A DNA stretch of 50,904 bases, from assembly GCF_022427145.1 (NCBI RefSeq), contig NZ_JAKSXN010000042.1:1-50904 (forward strand), written 5' to 3'. Shown piece by piece: positions 42,135 to 50,904 of the stretch (position 1 is the stretch's first letter; every line of letters starts with the position of its first letter). The position numbers and the translations under genes were made by a program. The notes under the pieces are model-generated. The model did not search any database. It was not told the DNA's origin and worked only from the letters and a program-made list of their open reading frames with translations. Origin of the DNA: Paenibacillus timonensis. GTDB taxonomy: Bacteria; Bacillota; Bacilli; Paenibacillales; Paenibacillaceae.

Positions 42135-43670
42135 ATGGAGAAAATGACGACATGGGAGCAATGGAGAGATTGGGCGCAGACGGGAACTTGGACGGTGCTG
42201 CCGTTTGCGGTTAAATGCCCGCTGGCGGCCTCCGGTTTGCCCGCGGATTGGTCCCGGGCCTGGGAGGAAGCCGGGCCGTACGCCTGCGTGCTGGAGAGCG
42301 GCAAGGGAGGGCGGTACACCTTCTTGGGCCTGGAACCGGTCTCGGTCATCCGCGGCAAAGGCGGCGAAGCCGTCGTGCACGATTTGATCGCCGGAGGCGT
42401 GTCGGTGAAATCGGGCAAGCCGCTGGAGCTGCTGCGGGATTGGATGGCCCCGTACCGATCGCCCGCGGTACCTGAGCTGCCCAAGTTCAGCGGTGGTGCC
42501 GTCGGTTACCTCGCCTATGATGTGGCGCGATCGCTGGAGCGGCTGCCGAGCCTGGCGCAGGATGATCTTGGCCTGGACGACTATGTCTGGATGCAGCTGG
42601 AGGAGCTTTGGGCCATCGATCAGGTCGAAGGCGACGTGTATTGCGTCGTCCATGTCCCCATCAGCTCGCTGACCCCGGAGGAGCTGCGCGAAAGCTACCG
42701 CCGCGCCGAGATGCGGGCTTTGCGCATGGCGCAGCGTTGGGCGGGTTTTTGCGCGGCGACCGATACCGTCGCAGCGGGAGGCTCGGCGGCACTTACTCCG
42801 ATTGGCGACGAGGAGCTGGAACGCCGCCGCTTATCCGTCTCGATGACGCAGGAGGCGTTTGAAGCGGCGGTGCGGCGGGTACAGGAATATATCGCCGCCG
42901 GCGACGTGTTCCAGGTGAACCTCTCGCTGCGTCAGGCCTTTCCTTTGGCGGCGGCACCCGAGCGGGTGTACGAGCAGCTTCGCCGGTTGAACCCCTCGCC
43001 GTACATGGGCATGCTCCGTTTTCCCAACTTCCGGCTCGTGTCCGCTTCGCCGGAGCTGCTGGTGAAGGTGGAGCAAGGGAAGATCAGCACCCGGCCGATC
43101 GCGGGCACGCGTCGGCGGGGACATACGCCGGAAGAGGACCGGCGGATGGAGGAGGAGCTGCGCGCAAGCGATAAGGAGCAGGCCGAGCATATCATGCTGG
43201 TCGATCTCCTGCGGAACGATATCGGACGCGTGGCCGAGTACGGGACAGTGCGGGTTAGCGAGCTGTTCGCTGTGGAGCGGTACTCGCACGTCATGCATTT
43301 GGTATCCGAAGTCGAAGGGCTGCTGGGGGCGGAGTACACGATTTACGATGCGATCGCCGCCGTTTTTCCAGGGGGAACGATCACCGGGGCGCCTAAGGTG
43401 CGGACGATGGAAATCATCGAGGAGCTGGAGCCTGTCACAAGAGGGCCCTACACCGGTGCGATGGGATGGATTGACTATGCCGGGAATATGGAATTAAATA
43501 TTATTATACGTACGCTGGTCGCGAAGGACGGCGTCGGCTACTTGCAGACGGGAGCCGGCATCGTGATCGATTCGGACCCGTACCGTGAGTATAGGGAATG
43601 TTTTAACAAGGCCAGGGCTGTTGCTTTGGCGATCCAACAGAGTGAGCAGAGCCAGCTGGACAAAGTCTAG
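42135..43670 (+). CDS. pabB: Aminodeoxychorismate synthase component I
   Basis: 511 aa chorismate-binding enzyme. With PabA it makes 4-amino-4-deoxychorismate for folate. C-terminal catalytic domain: AAGDVFQVNLSLR, the RPIAGTRRRG motif, ELRASDKEQAEHIMLVDLLRND and FPGGTITGAPK. Component I of anthranilate synthase is a close relative, but the pabA-pabC-folP context and the PIAGTRRRG form point to PabB. In B. subtilis the PabA partner serves both folate and tryptophan pathways. GGAGG lies 13 bases before the ATG. Confidence 0.93.
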   Translation: MEKMTTWEQWRDWAQTGTWTVLPFAVKCPLAASGLPADWSRAWEEAGPYACVLESGKGGRYTFLGLEPVSVIRGKGGEAVVHDLIAGGVSVKSGKPLELLRDWMAPYRSPAVPELPKFSGGAVGYLAYDVARSLERLPSLAQDDLGLDDYVWMQLEELWAIDQVEGDVYCVVHVPISSLTPEELRESYRRAEMRALRMAQRWAGFCAATDTVAAGGSAALTPIGDEELERRRLSVSMTQEAFEAAVRRVQEYIAAGDVFQVNLSLRQAFPLAAAPERVYEQLRRLNPSPYMGMLRFPNFRLVSASPELLVKVEQGKISTRPIAGTRRRGHTPEEDRRMEEELRASDKEQAEHIMLVDLLRNDIGRVAEYGTVRVSELFAVERYSHVMHLVSEVEGLLGAEYTIYDAIAAVFPGGTITGAPKVRTMEIIEELEPVTRGPYTGAMGWIDYAGNMELNIIIRTLVAKDGVGYLQTGAGIVIDSDPYREYRECFNKARAVALAIQQSEQSQLDKV

Positions 43671-43688
43671 GACAGGAGATGAGACGAG

Positions 43689-44270
43689 ATGATTTTGGTG
43701 ATCGACAACTATGATTCTTTTACGTACAATCTGGTGCAGTATTTAGGCGAGTTAGGCGAGGAAGTAACTGTCCGCCGCAACGATGAGATCGATCTTGCGG
43801 GAATCGAGGCTTTGCAGCCGGATCATATCTTAATCTCTCCCGGCCCGTGTACGCCCAATGAGGCTGGGATTACGCTGGATTTGATCGAGCGTTTCAAGGG
43901 AGTGATCCCGATCTTCGGCGTTTGCCTGGGGCATCAGGCCATCGGCCAGGCCTTCGGCGGCAACGTAATTCGCGCCGAGCGGTTGATGCACGGCAAGACG
44001 TCGCCGATCCATCATCAGGGGGAATCGGTGTTTGCCGGCCTGCCGTCGCCATTTACGGCCACGCGGTATCATTCGCTGATCGTGGAACGCGAGAGCCTGC
44101 CGGATTGCCTGGAGATTACCGCCGAGACGGCGGAAGGGGAAATCATGGGGCTGCGCCATAAAGAGTATGCCGTCGAGGGCGTGCAGTTCCACCCGGAATC
44201 AATCATTACTCAGCATGGCCACCAGATTCTCCGCAACTTCCTGAACCGAAAGGCGGAAGCGAAAGCATGA
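43689..44270 (+). CDS. pabA: Aminodeoxychorismate/anthranilate synthase glutamine amidotransferase
   Basis: 193 aa class I glutamine amidotransferase. Catalytic Cys79 in GVCLGHQ, and His-Glu in the FHPES motif near the end. Supplies ammonia to PabB and, in Bacillus, also to TrpE. It overlaps pabC by four bases (ATGA). Confidence 0.95.
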   Translation: MILVIDNYDSFTYNLVQYLGELGEEVTVRRNDEIDLAGIEALQPDHILISPGPCTPNEAGITLDLIERFKGVIPIFGVCLGHQAIGQAFGGNVIRAERLMHGKTSPIHHQGESVFAGLPSPFTATRYHSLIVERESLPDCLEITAETAEGEIMGLRHKEYAVEGVQFHPESIITQHGHQILRNFLNRKAEAKA

Positions 44271-45244
44271 ATTACATCGGGGTGGATGGCATTCCGACCC
44301 CGGCCGATCAAGCCGTGATCTCCGTAATGGATCACGGCTTTATGTACGGGATCGGCTTGTTCGAGACGTTCCGCACCTACGGAGGGCGGCCGTTCTTGTT
44401 GGAGCGCCATCTGGAGCGGTTGATGGCGGGCTGCAGGGCGCTCGGGATCGATTTCAAGGTTGACCTTGGCCAGGTTGAGGCGGAAATCGCCGAGCTGCTC
44501 AAGCGGAACGGATTGGCCGAAGGCTACATCCGGTATACGGTGACGGCCGGCGAGGGGCCGTTGGGGCTGCCGGCAGGCGACTATGTCAAGCCGAGGGTCG
44601 TGATTTATGTGAAGCCGCTGCCGGAGCCGGGGGCAGCGTTGTACATGGACGGGAAGCCGTTGTGGCGGCTGGAGACGCCCCGGAACACGCCGGAGGGCGA
44701 AGTTCGGTACAAATCGCTGCACTATATGAACAACGTGCTGGCGAAGCGCGAGCTGGCCCGATTGGAACGCGAGGCGCAGCAGCAGGCATCAGCCGCATTC
44801 ACGGCGCACGGACCGCGCCCCGCTGCCGCCCCGCCCGAAGGGCTGCAGCTGACAGCCCAGGGCTGGCTGGCGGAGGGGATCGTCAGCAATGTATTTTTTG
44901 TGCGGAATGGCAAAATCTATACGCCGGATACGGAAACCGGCATTCTTCCCGGCATCACCCGCGCCATGGTATTGGAGCTGGCCGCCGAACAGGGCATTCC
45001 GACGGAAGAAGGCCGTTACACCTGGGACGAGCTGTTGGCGGCCGATGAGGTCTTCCTGACGAATTCGATCCAGGAGCTCGTGCCGGTGACGGAATTGGCG
45101 GAGCCCGGCAAGCCGGGCAATCCGGGCGGACGGAGGATGCGGCGGCGCACGGTCGGCACCGGGCAAATTGGGCCGATGACGAAGCGATTGCTGGGGAAAT
45201 ATAGGGAGAAAGCGAGGAATGGCGATGCAGCCGATTATTTATAA
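44267..45244 (+). CDS. pabC: Aminodeoxychorismate lyase (fold type IV PLP enzyme)
   Basis: 325 aa. Releases p-aminobenzoate and pyruvate. Fold-type IV motifs: [19 protein letters not shown] near the start, [15 protein letters not shown] with the PLP lysine, and [10 protein letters not shown]. It is longer than the B. subtilis enzyme (about 290 aa) because of an Ala/Pro-rich insertion around residues 165-185, where the EALxLN stretch normally lies, and a Gly/Arg-rich C-terminal tail. D-amino acid or branched-chain aminotransferases are related, but the operon favours PabC. Confidence 0.92.
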   Translation: MNYIGVDGIPTPADQAVISVMDHGFMYGIGLFETFRTYGGRPFLLERHLERLMAGCRALGIDFKVDLGQVEAEIAELLKRNGLAEGYIRYTVTAGEGPLGLPAGDYVKPRVVIYVKPLPEPGAALYMDGKPLWRLETPRNTPEGEVRYKSLHYMNNVLAKRELARLEREAQQQASAAFTAHGPRPAAAPPEGLQLTAQGWLAEGIVSNVFFVRNGKIYTPDTETGILPGITRAMVLELAAEQGIPTEEGRYTWDELLAADEVFLTNSIQELVPVTELAEPGKPGNPGGRRMRRRTVGTGQIGPMTKRLLGKYREKARNGDAADYL

Positions 45245-46061
45245 ACGCAGTTACCGGCTGGGTGAAGCGTCCTTTACGCTCGGCGAACGTACTTTGGTGA
45301 TGGGAATTCTGAACGTGACGCCGGACTCTTTTTCCGACGGAGGTCGTTTCAATAACGTGGAGAGCGCCCTTCAGCACGCCCGCGAGATGCTTGCGGAAGG
45401 CGCGGATCTGATTGATATCGGCGGGGAATCGACGCGTCCGGGCCATGAGCCCGTGAGCGAACAGGAAGAATTGGAGCGAGTCATTCCCGTCGTGGAGGCG
45501 CTCCATCGCGAGCTTCCTCAAGTTCCGTTGTCGGTGGACACGTACAAGGCACAGGTGGCTAGGGAAGCGTTGAAGGCCGGTGCCCACATCATCAATGACG
45601 TTTGGGGCTTTAAAGCGGAGGCGCCGATGGCGGAGGTGGCGGCGGAGTTCGGTTGTCCGGTGATTTTGATGCATAACCGCCATGATCGGAATTACGGCGA
45701 TTTGCTTGCCGATGTGGCGGCGGATCTCGGCGAATGTGTGGAGATTGCCCGCCAAGCCGGCGTGCGCGACGAGAACATCATTTTGGACCCCGGCATCGGC
45801 TTTGCCAAGGATTATACGGAGAATCTGCGGGTGATGCGCGCATTGGACGAACTGGCGGGACTTGGCTTCCCGCTGCTGCTTGGCACATCCCGCAAAAGAT
45901 TTATCCGCACCGCCTTGGATTTGCCGGTCGATGCGGTGGTGTTCGGCACGGCGGCGACCGTGGCGCTGGGGATTGCACAGGGCTGCCAGATCGTCCGCGT
46001 CCATGACGTGAAGGAAATCAAACAAACCGTCCGGATGTGCGATGCGATCGTGTACGCTTGA
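45219..46061 (+). CDS. folP: Dihydropteroate synthase
   Basis: 280 aa. TIM-barrel enzyme joining p-aminobenzoate to the pterin; the sulfonamide target. Signature motifs ILNVTPDSFSDGG and DIGGESTRPG are complete, as is LGTSRKRFI. AGGGAG (45203-45208) sits ten bases before ATG 45219; ATG 45225 is a possible alternative. Overlaps pabC by 26 bases. Confidence 0.96.
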   Translation: MAMQPIIYKRSYRLGEASFTLGERTLVMGILNVTPDSFSDGGRFNNVESALQHAREMLAEGADLIDIGGESTRPGHEPVSEQEELERVIPVVEALHRELPQVPLSVDTYKAQVAREALKAGAHIINDVWGFKAEAPMAEVAAEFGCPVILMHNRHDRNYGDLLADVAADLGECVEIARQAGVRDENIILDPGIGFAKDYTENLRVMRALDELAGLGFPLLLGTSRKRFIRTALDLPVDAVVFGTAATVALGIAQGCQIVRVHDVKEIKQTVRMCDAIVYA

Positions 46062-46088
46062 TAAATTGTTGGAAAAGGAGCCGGAATC

Positions 46089-46451
46089 ATGGATAAAATG
46101 GTGCTGCGGCGCATGGAATATTACGGATACCACGGCGTATTTGAGGAGGAGCGAAAGCTGGGTCAGCGCTTCTACGTGGATCTGGAACTGGAGCTTGATC
46201 TGCGTCAGGCGGGGATCCGCGACGACTTGACCCAAACGGTGAATTATGCCGAAGTCCATGGGCTGGTCAAAACCATCGTTGAGCAAAAAAGCTTCCAATT
46301 AATCGAAGCGCTGGCGGAGCATATTGCATCCGCGGTTTTGGACACTTATACTAGGGTAGATGCGTTAACGGTTCGGGTCACGAAGCCGCACCCTCCGTTT
46401 GATATTCATTTCGACGGCGTGACGGTGGAGATGTACCGTTCCAGAAAGTGA
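46089..46451 (+). CDS. folB: Dihydroneopterin aldolase
   Basis: 120 aa. Forms 6-hydroxymethyl-dihydropterin from dihydroneopterin. Motifs: GYHGVFEEERKLGQRFYVDLEL, the NYAEVHGLV segment and VTKPHPP. AAAGGAG precedes the ATG. Overlaps folK by four bases. Confidence 0.96.
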   Translation: MDKMVLRRMEYYGYHGVFEEERKLGQRFYVDLELELDLRQAGIRDDLTQTVNYAEVHGLVKTIVEQKSFQLIEALAEHIASAVLDTYTRVDALTVRVTKPHPPFDIHFDGVTVEMYRSRK

Positions 46452-47011
46452 GCCTATCGTTTATGAACACGACTCCTCCCTCTGAGCTTTCAGAGGCTTA
46501 TATTGCTTTAGGCGCCAATCTGGGGGACCGCGAGGCCACCCTGATGCAGGCGATCACGGCGCTGCAGGAGCATCCGGCGATCGAGGTGCTGCGTTGCTCC
46601 AATTTGTATGAGACCGATCCGGTAGGTTATCTGGATCAGCCTTGTTTCGTAAATATGGCACTTGCGATGCGTACCTCGCTGGATCCCGAGGCGTTGCTTA
46701 CCGTGATGCTGGACATCGAGCTGCGACTGGGGCGCGAGCGCACCATCCGGTTCGGGCCGCGTACGGTGGACCTTGATTTGTTATGGGCCGGCGGCAGGGA
46801 GATGAACACGCCGCTCCTCACATTGCCGCACCCCCGGATGATGGAGCGGGCCTTCGTGCTCGTCCCCTTGTCCGACATCGTGCCGGAAGGAGAGCCCTCC
46901 GGGCTGTATGAACGCATTCACGGTGCCTTGGACACCCTAGATGGAAAGGAAGGCGTCCGGTTTTGGAAAACATGCACCTGGCACAGCGCATCCGCGCTTT
47001 CCGAAAACTAA
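46448..47011 (+). CDS. folK: 2-amino-4-hydroxy-6-hydroxymethyldihydropteridine pyrophosphokinase
   Basis: 187 aa. Transfers pyrophosphate to the pterin before FolP. Motifs: ALGANLGDRE, LYETDPVGYLDQPCFVN and RFGPRTVDLDLL, then LPHPRMMERAFVLVPL. Starts at GTG 46448 overlapping folB; ATG 46463 is an alternative but lacks the coupling. Its 3' end overlaps the next small gene by 49 bases. Confidence 0.95.
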   Translation: MSLSFMNTTPPSELSEAYIALGANLGDREATLMQAITALQEHPAIEVLRCSNLYETDPVGYLDQPCFVNMALAMRTSLDPEALLTVMLDIELRLGRERTIRFGPRTVDLDLLWAGGREMNTPLLTLPHPRMMERAFVLVPLSDIVPEGEPSGLYERIHGALDTLDGKEGVRFWKTCTWHSASALSEN

Positions 47012-47169
47012 AAGGTTATACCCAGCAAGAGCTGGCTGAGAAGTCCGGCGTATCCCTGGCGTTACTGGGAGCGGTGGAGCGGGGGAACCGCCGAGCAGAT
47101 GATCAAATTTTAAGTAAAATTGCAGATTGTTTGGGCATCACGCTAGCTGATTTGAAACCCGAATCTTAA
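46963..47169 (+). CDS. yazB: Small Xre-type helix-turn-helix DNA-binding protein (YazB)
   Basis: 68 aa, one HTH_3 domain (LAQRIRAFRKLKGYTQQELA, SGVSLALLGAVERGNRRADD). TTG start at 46963, with AAAGGAAGG nine bases upstream. It lies between folK and dusB exactly as in B. subtilis, where its target is unknown. The 49-base overlap with folK is in another frame. Confidence 0.9.
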   Translation: MENMHLAQRIRAFRKLKGYTQQELAEKSGVSLALLGAVERGNRRADDQILSKIADCLGITLADLKPES

Positions 47170-47214
47170 GCAGAGCCGCATATATATTAAACTTATCGAT
47201 GGGAGGGAACCATC

Positions 47215-48216
47215 TTGCTGAAGATAGGCGATATTGAATTAAAAAACCAGGTCGTGCTTGCCCCGATGGCAGGCGTTTGCAATCCGGCCTTCCGCCTGAT
47301 TGCCAAAGAATTTGGGACAGGGCTTGTCTGCGCAGAGATGGTTAGCGATAAAGCGATCCTTCACGGCAACAAGCGCACCAGGGAAATGCTCTTTGTGGAC
47401 GAGCGGGAAAAGCCGCTCAGCCTGCAGATTTTCGGCGGGGACCGCGCGTCGCTCGTGGAGGCGGCCAAAGTCGTCGATCAGGAAACGAATGCCGATATCA
47501 TCGATATCAATATGGGCTGCCCGGTACCGAAGGTCACGAAATGCGATGCCGGCGCACGTTGGCTGCTGGATCCGAATAAGATTTACGAGATGGTCTCGGC
47601 CGTCGTGGATGCGGTAAGCAAGCCGGTAACGGTCAAAATGCGGATCGGTTGGGATGCCGAGCATATCTACGTTGTGGACAACGCCAAAGCGGTGGAACAA
47701 GCCGGCGGCAAAGCCGTCAGCGTGCATGGCCGGACGCGTGAGCAGCAGTATACGGGTAAAGCGGACTGGAGTTATATCCGTCAGGTGAAGGAAGCCGTGT
47801 CGATTCCCGTCATCGGTAACGGAGACGTGGCGACGCCGGAGGATGCCCGTCGGATGCTGGATGAGACCGGATGCGACGGCGTGATGATCGGACGCGGGGC
47901 GCTGGGCAACCCTTGGATGCTGTACCGGACGGTCGAGTACCTGAAGACGGGCAAATTGCTTCCGGAGCCGGAGGCCGAGGAGAAAATCCGTATTGCCATC
48001 CTGCATATGGACCGCTTGGCCGCAATTAAGGGCGAGCCTGTGGCCGTCCGCGAAATGCGTAAGCATTTGGCCTGGTATTTGAAAAACCTGAAAGGCGCAG
48101 CGCGCATTAAAGACCTCATTATGGAAGAAACCCGTCGTGACGAGATGGTGCGCATTCTTGAGGAATTTGTCGCCGGCTTATCGGCGGAAACGGTCCGTGA
48201 CGAGGTATCCGCATAA
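47215..48216 (+). CDS. dusB: tRNA-dihydrouridine synthase
   Basis: 333 aa FMN enzyme reducing uridines in the tRNA D-loop. Motifs: [15 protein letters not shown], the [16 protein letters not shown] active-site loop with the catalytic Cys, [19 protein letters not shown] and [10 protein letters not shown]. Starts at TTG 47215 behind GGGAGG. Followed by a 367-base gap to greA. Confidence 0.96.
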   Translation: MLKIGDIELKNQVVLAPMAGVCNPAFRLIAKEFGTGLVCAEMVSDKAILHGNKRTREMLFVDEREKPLSLQIFGGDRASLVEAAKVVDQETNADIIDINMGCPVPKVTKCDAGARWLLDPNKIYEMVSAVVDAVSKPVTVKMRIGWDAEHIYVVDNAKAVEQAGGKAVSVHGRTREQQYTGKADWSYIRQVKEAVSIPVIGNGDVATPEDARRMLDETGCDGVMIGRGALGNPWMLYRTVEYLKTGKLLPEPEAEEKIRIAILHMDRLAAIKGEPVAVREMRKHLAWYLKNLKGAARIKDLIMEETRRDEMVRILEEFVAGLSAETVRDEVSA

Positions 48217-48295
48217 GTTTGAATCGGATCGGGGGACCCTTTTTTCGGGTGCCTCCTTCTTCATGAAACGTTTACATTTGTAAATTCGGGTGTCA

Positions 48296-48324
48296 TTGAC
48301 ATTTGACAATCGTTCACCTATAAT
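48296..48324 (+). promoter_or_regulatory. Consensus sigma-A promoter upstream of greA
   Basis: TTGACA (48296-48301), 17-bp spacer, TATAAT (48319-48324); both hexamers are perfect. It gives a leader of about 250 bases before greA. Confidence 0.95.
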
Positions 48325-48330
48325 TTCACA

Positions 48331-48567
48331 ATATAAATTCGCCTCAAGCGTGAGTCTTTCCCTTCGGGAAGGTCTGACCCTTATCACATAATGCATATGA
48401 TATACACAATGAGCAGGGAATTTAGTGACCATTGCTGACGGAAGCGAGCGCTTCCAAGCACCTAAGCGGCAGTGGAACGGCAAAAGAACCTTTCCTTTCG
48501 GGAAGCGTTCATTTTCCAGGAGGGTTTTCGGGTGCCGCACGCACCGTGCGAAAATTTTTTCCATGAC
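48331..48567 (+). ncRNA. Structured greA leader with terminator-like hairpin (possible attenuator)
   Basis: Predicted hairpins: a 7-bp stem at 48356-48372; GGAAGC/GCTTCC with a tetraloop at 48440-48455; a weaker one at 48487-48510; and finally CGCACG-CAC-CGTGCG at 48536-48550, followed by AAAATTTTTT, 18 bases before the greA ribosome binding site. The last one looks like an intrinsic terminator placed to control readthrough. GTGGAAC at 48472-48478, followed by AACCTTTCC, recalls a T-box antiterminator, but it is too degenerate and the leader too short to call a T-box. Confidence 0.5.
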
Positions 48568-48583
48568 AGGAGAATCGGTTGAG

Positions 48584-50670
<2,087 letters not shown>

Positions 50671-50693
50671 CCAATAGGATATCGAATCTAGCG

Positions 50694-50720
50694 AGCCCGG
50701 CTTATTGCCGGGCTTTCTTT
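50694..50720 (+). terminator. Terminator after lysS
   Basis: Stem AGCCCGGC (50694-50701) with GCCGGGCT (50707-50714), perfect, followed by TTCTTT. Confidence 0.9.
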
Positions 50721-50904
50721 ATAAATGATGGATATGAGGGGTTCGTTTTCGAGTGGGTGAATTTGGATGGTTAAAAAGCCGGCATGCGGGTTGCGCCCGG
50801 GTTGAAAAGATGATATATTATAAATCCGGTCGTTATTCGTAGGCATTGTGAACTTCAGCTCAGAATCGCAGATAAAAATAATGCTTGCAACATAACGCCG
50901 GACA
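50721..50904. other. Noncoding right end of the window
   Basis: No gene seen. A/T-rich stretches such as ATATATTATAAA (near 50811-50823) may hold a promoter for what follows. In B. subtilis an rRNA operon follows lysS, but nothing here shows it. Confidence 0.35.

Noticed and set aside
48225..48260. Terminator after dusB
   Set aside because: GGGGGACCC and GGGTGCCTCC could pair, but the T run lies in the loop rather than after the stem.

Overview
The window looks like chromosomal DNA from a GC-rich, spore-forming member of the Bacillales, most likely Paenibacillus or a close relative. The gene order follows the Bacillus subtilis yabN-to-lysS segment: mazG/yabN, rqcP/yabO, yabP, yabQ, divIC, yabR, spoIIE, yabS, yabT, tilS, hpt, ftsH, coaX, hslO, cysK, pabB-pabA-pabC, folP-folB-folK, yazB, dusB, lysS. 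Strong ribosome binding sites and sigma-A-like promoters fit a Firmicute. The spore genes spoIIE, yabP, yabQ and yabT show that it sporulates. The genus is an inference; no rRNA gene lies in the window.

Layout. (1) 1-2.3 kb: mazG, hup, rqcP. (2) 2.3-16.1 kb: a block absent from B. subtilis at this position. It encodes an anaerobic hydrogen system: hydE; a two-polypeptide pyruvate:ferredoxin oxidoreductase (gamma-delta and alpha-beta fusions); the three subunits of an NAD-linked [FeFe] hydrogenase (HydC, HydB, HydA); hydG; and, on the opposite strand, aspA-hydF. Two Rex-type operators (2710-2727 and 3925-3942) precede hydE and the large operon. (3) 16.3-21.2 kb: sporulation and division genes, with a Spo0A-type promoter of 21-bp spacing before spoIIE. 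(4) 21.3-28.7 kb: an ArsR-type regulator, a five-gene oligopeptide ABC transporter and an unknown gene. (5) 28.8-35 kb: yabS, yabT, tilS, hpt, ftsH. (6) 35.6-39.8 kb: nadA-nadB-nadC-coaX. (7) 39.9-47.2 kb: hslO, cysK, and the pab/fol operon. (8) 47.2-50.7 kb: dusB, greA with a structured leader, and lysS.

How the hydrogen block would work. Pyruvate is oxidised by the PFOR to acetyl-CoA, CO2 and reduced ferredoxin. HydABC would combine reduced ferredoxin and NADH to evolve H2. HydE, HydF and HydG build the H-cluster, and the aspartase next to hydF may supply ammonia for its bridging ligand. Rex would de-repress the system when NADH/NAD+ rises. Everything needed to make H2 from pyruvate, including maturation, sits within about 13 kb in the middle of a conserved sporulation/division/housekeeping neighbourhood.

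Noncoding features include nested inverted-repeat elements at 13.2-13.4 and 30.5-30.6 kb, a degenerate A/T-rich direct repeat family before nadA, a 12-bp tandem repeat before hydE, an attenuator-like leader before greA and many intrinsic terminators. No tRNA, rRNA, CRISPR array, transposase or phage gene was seen.
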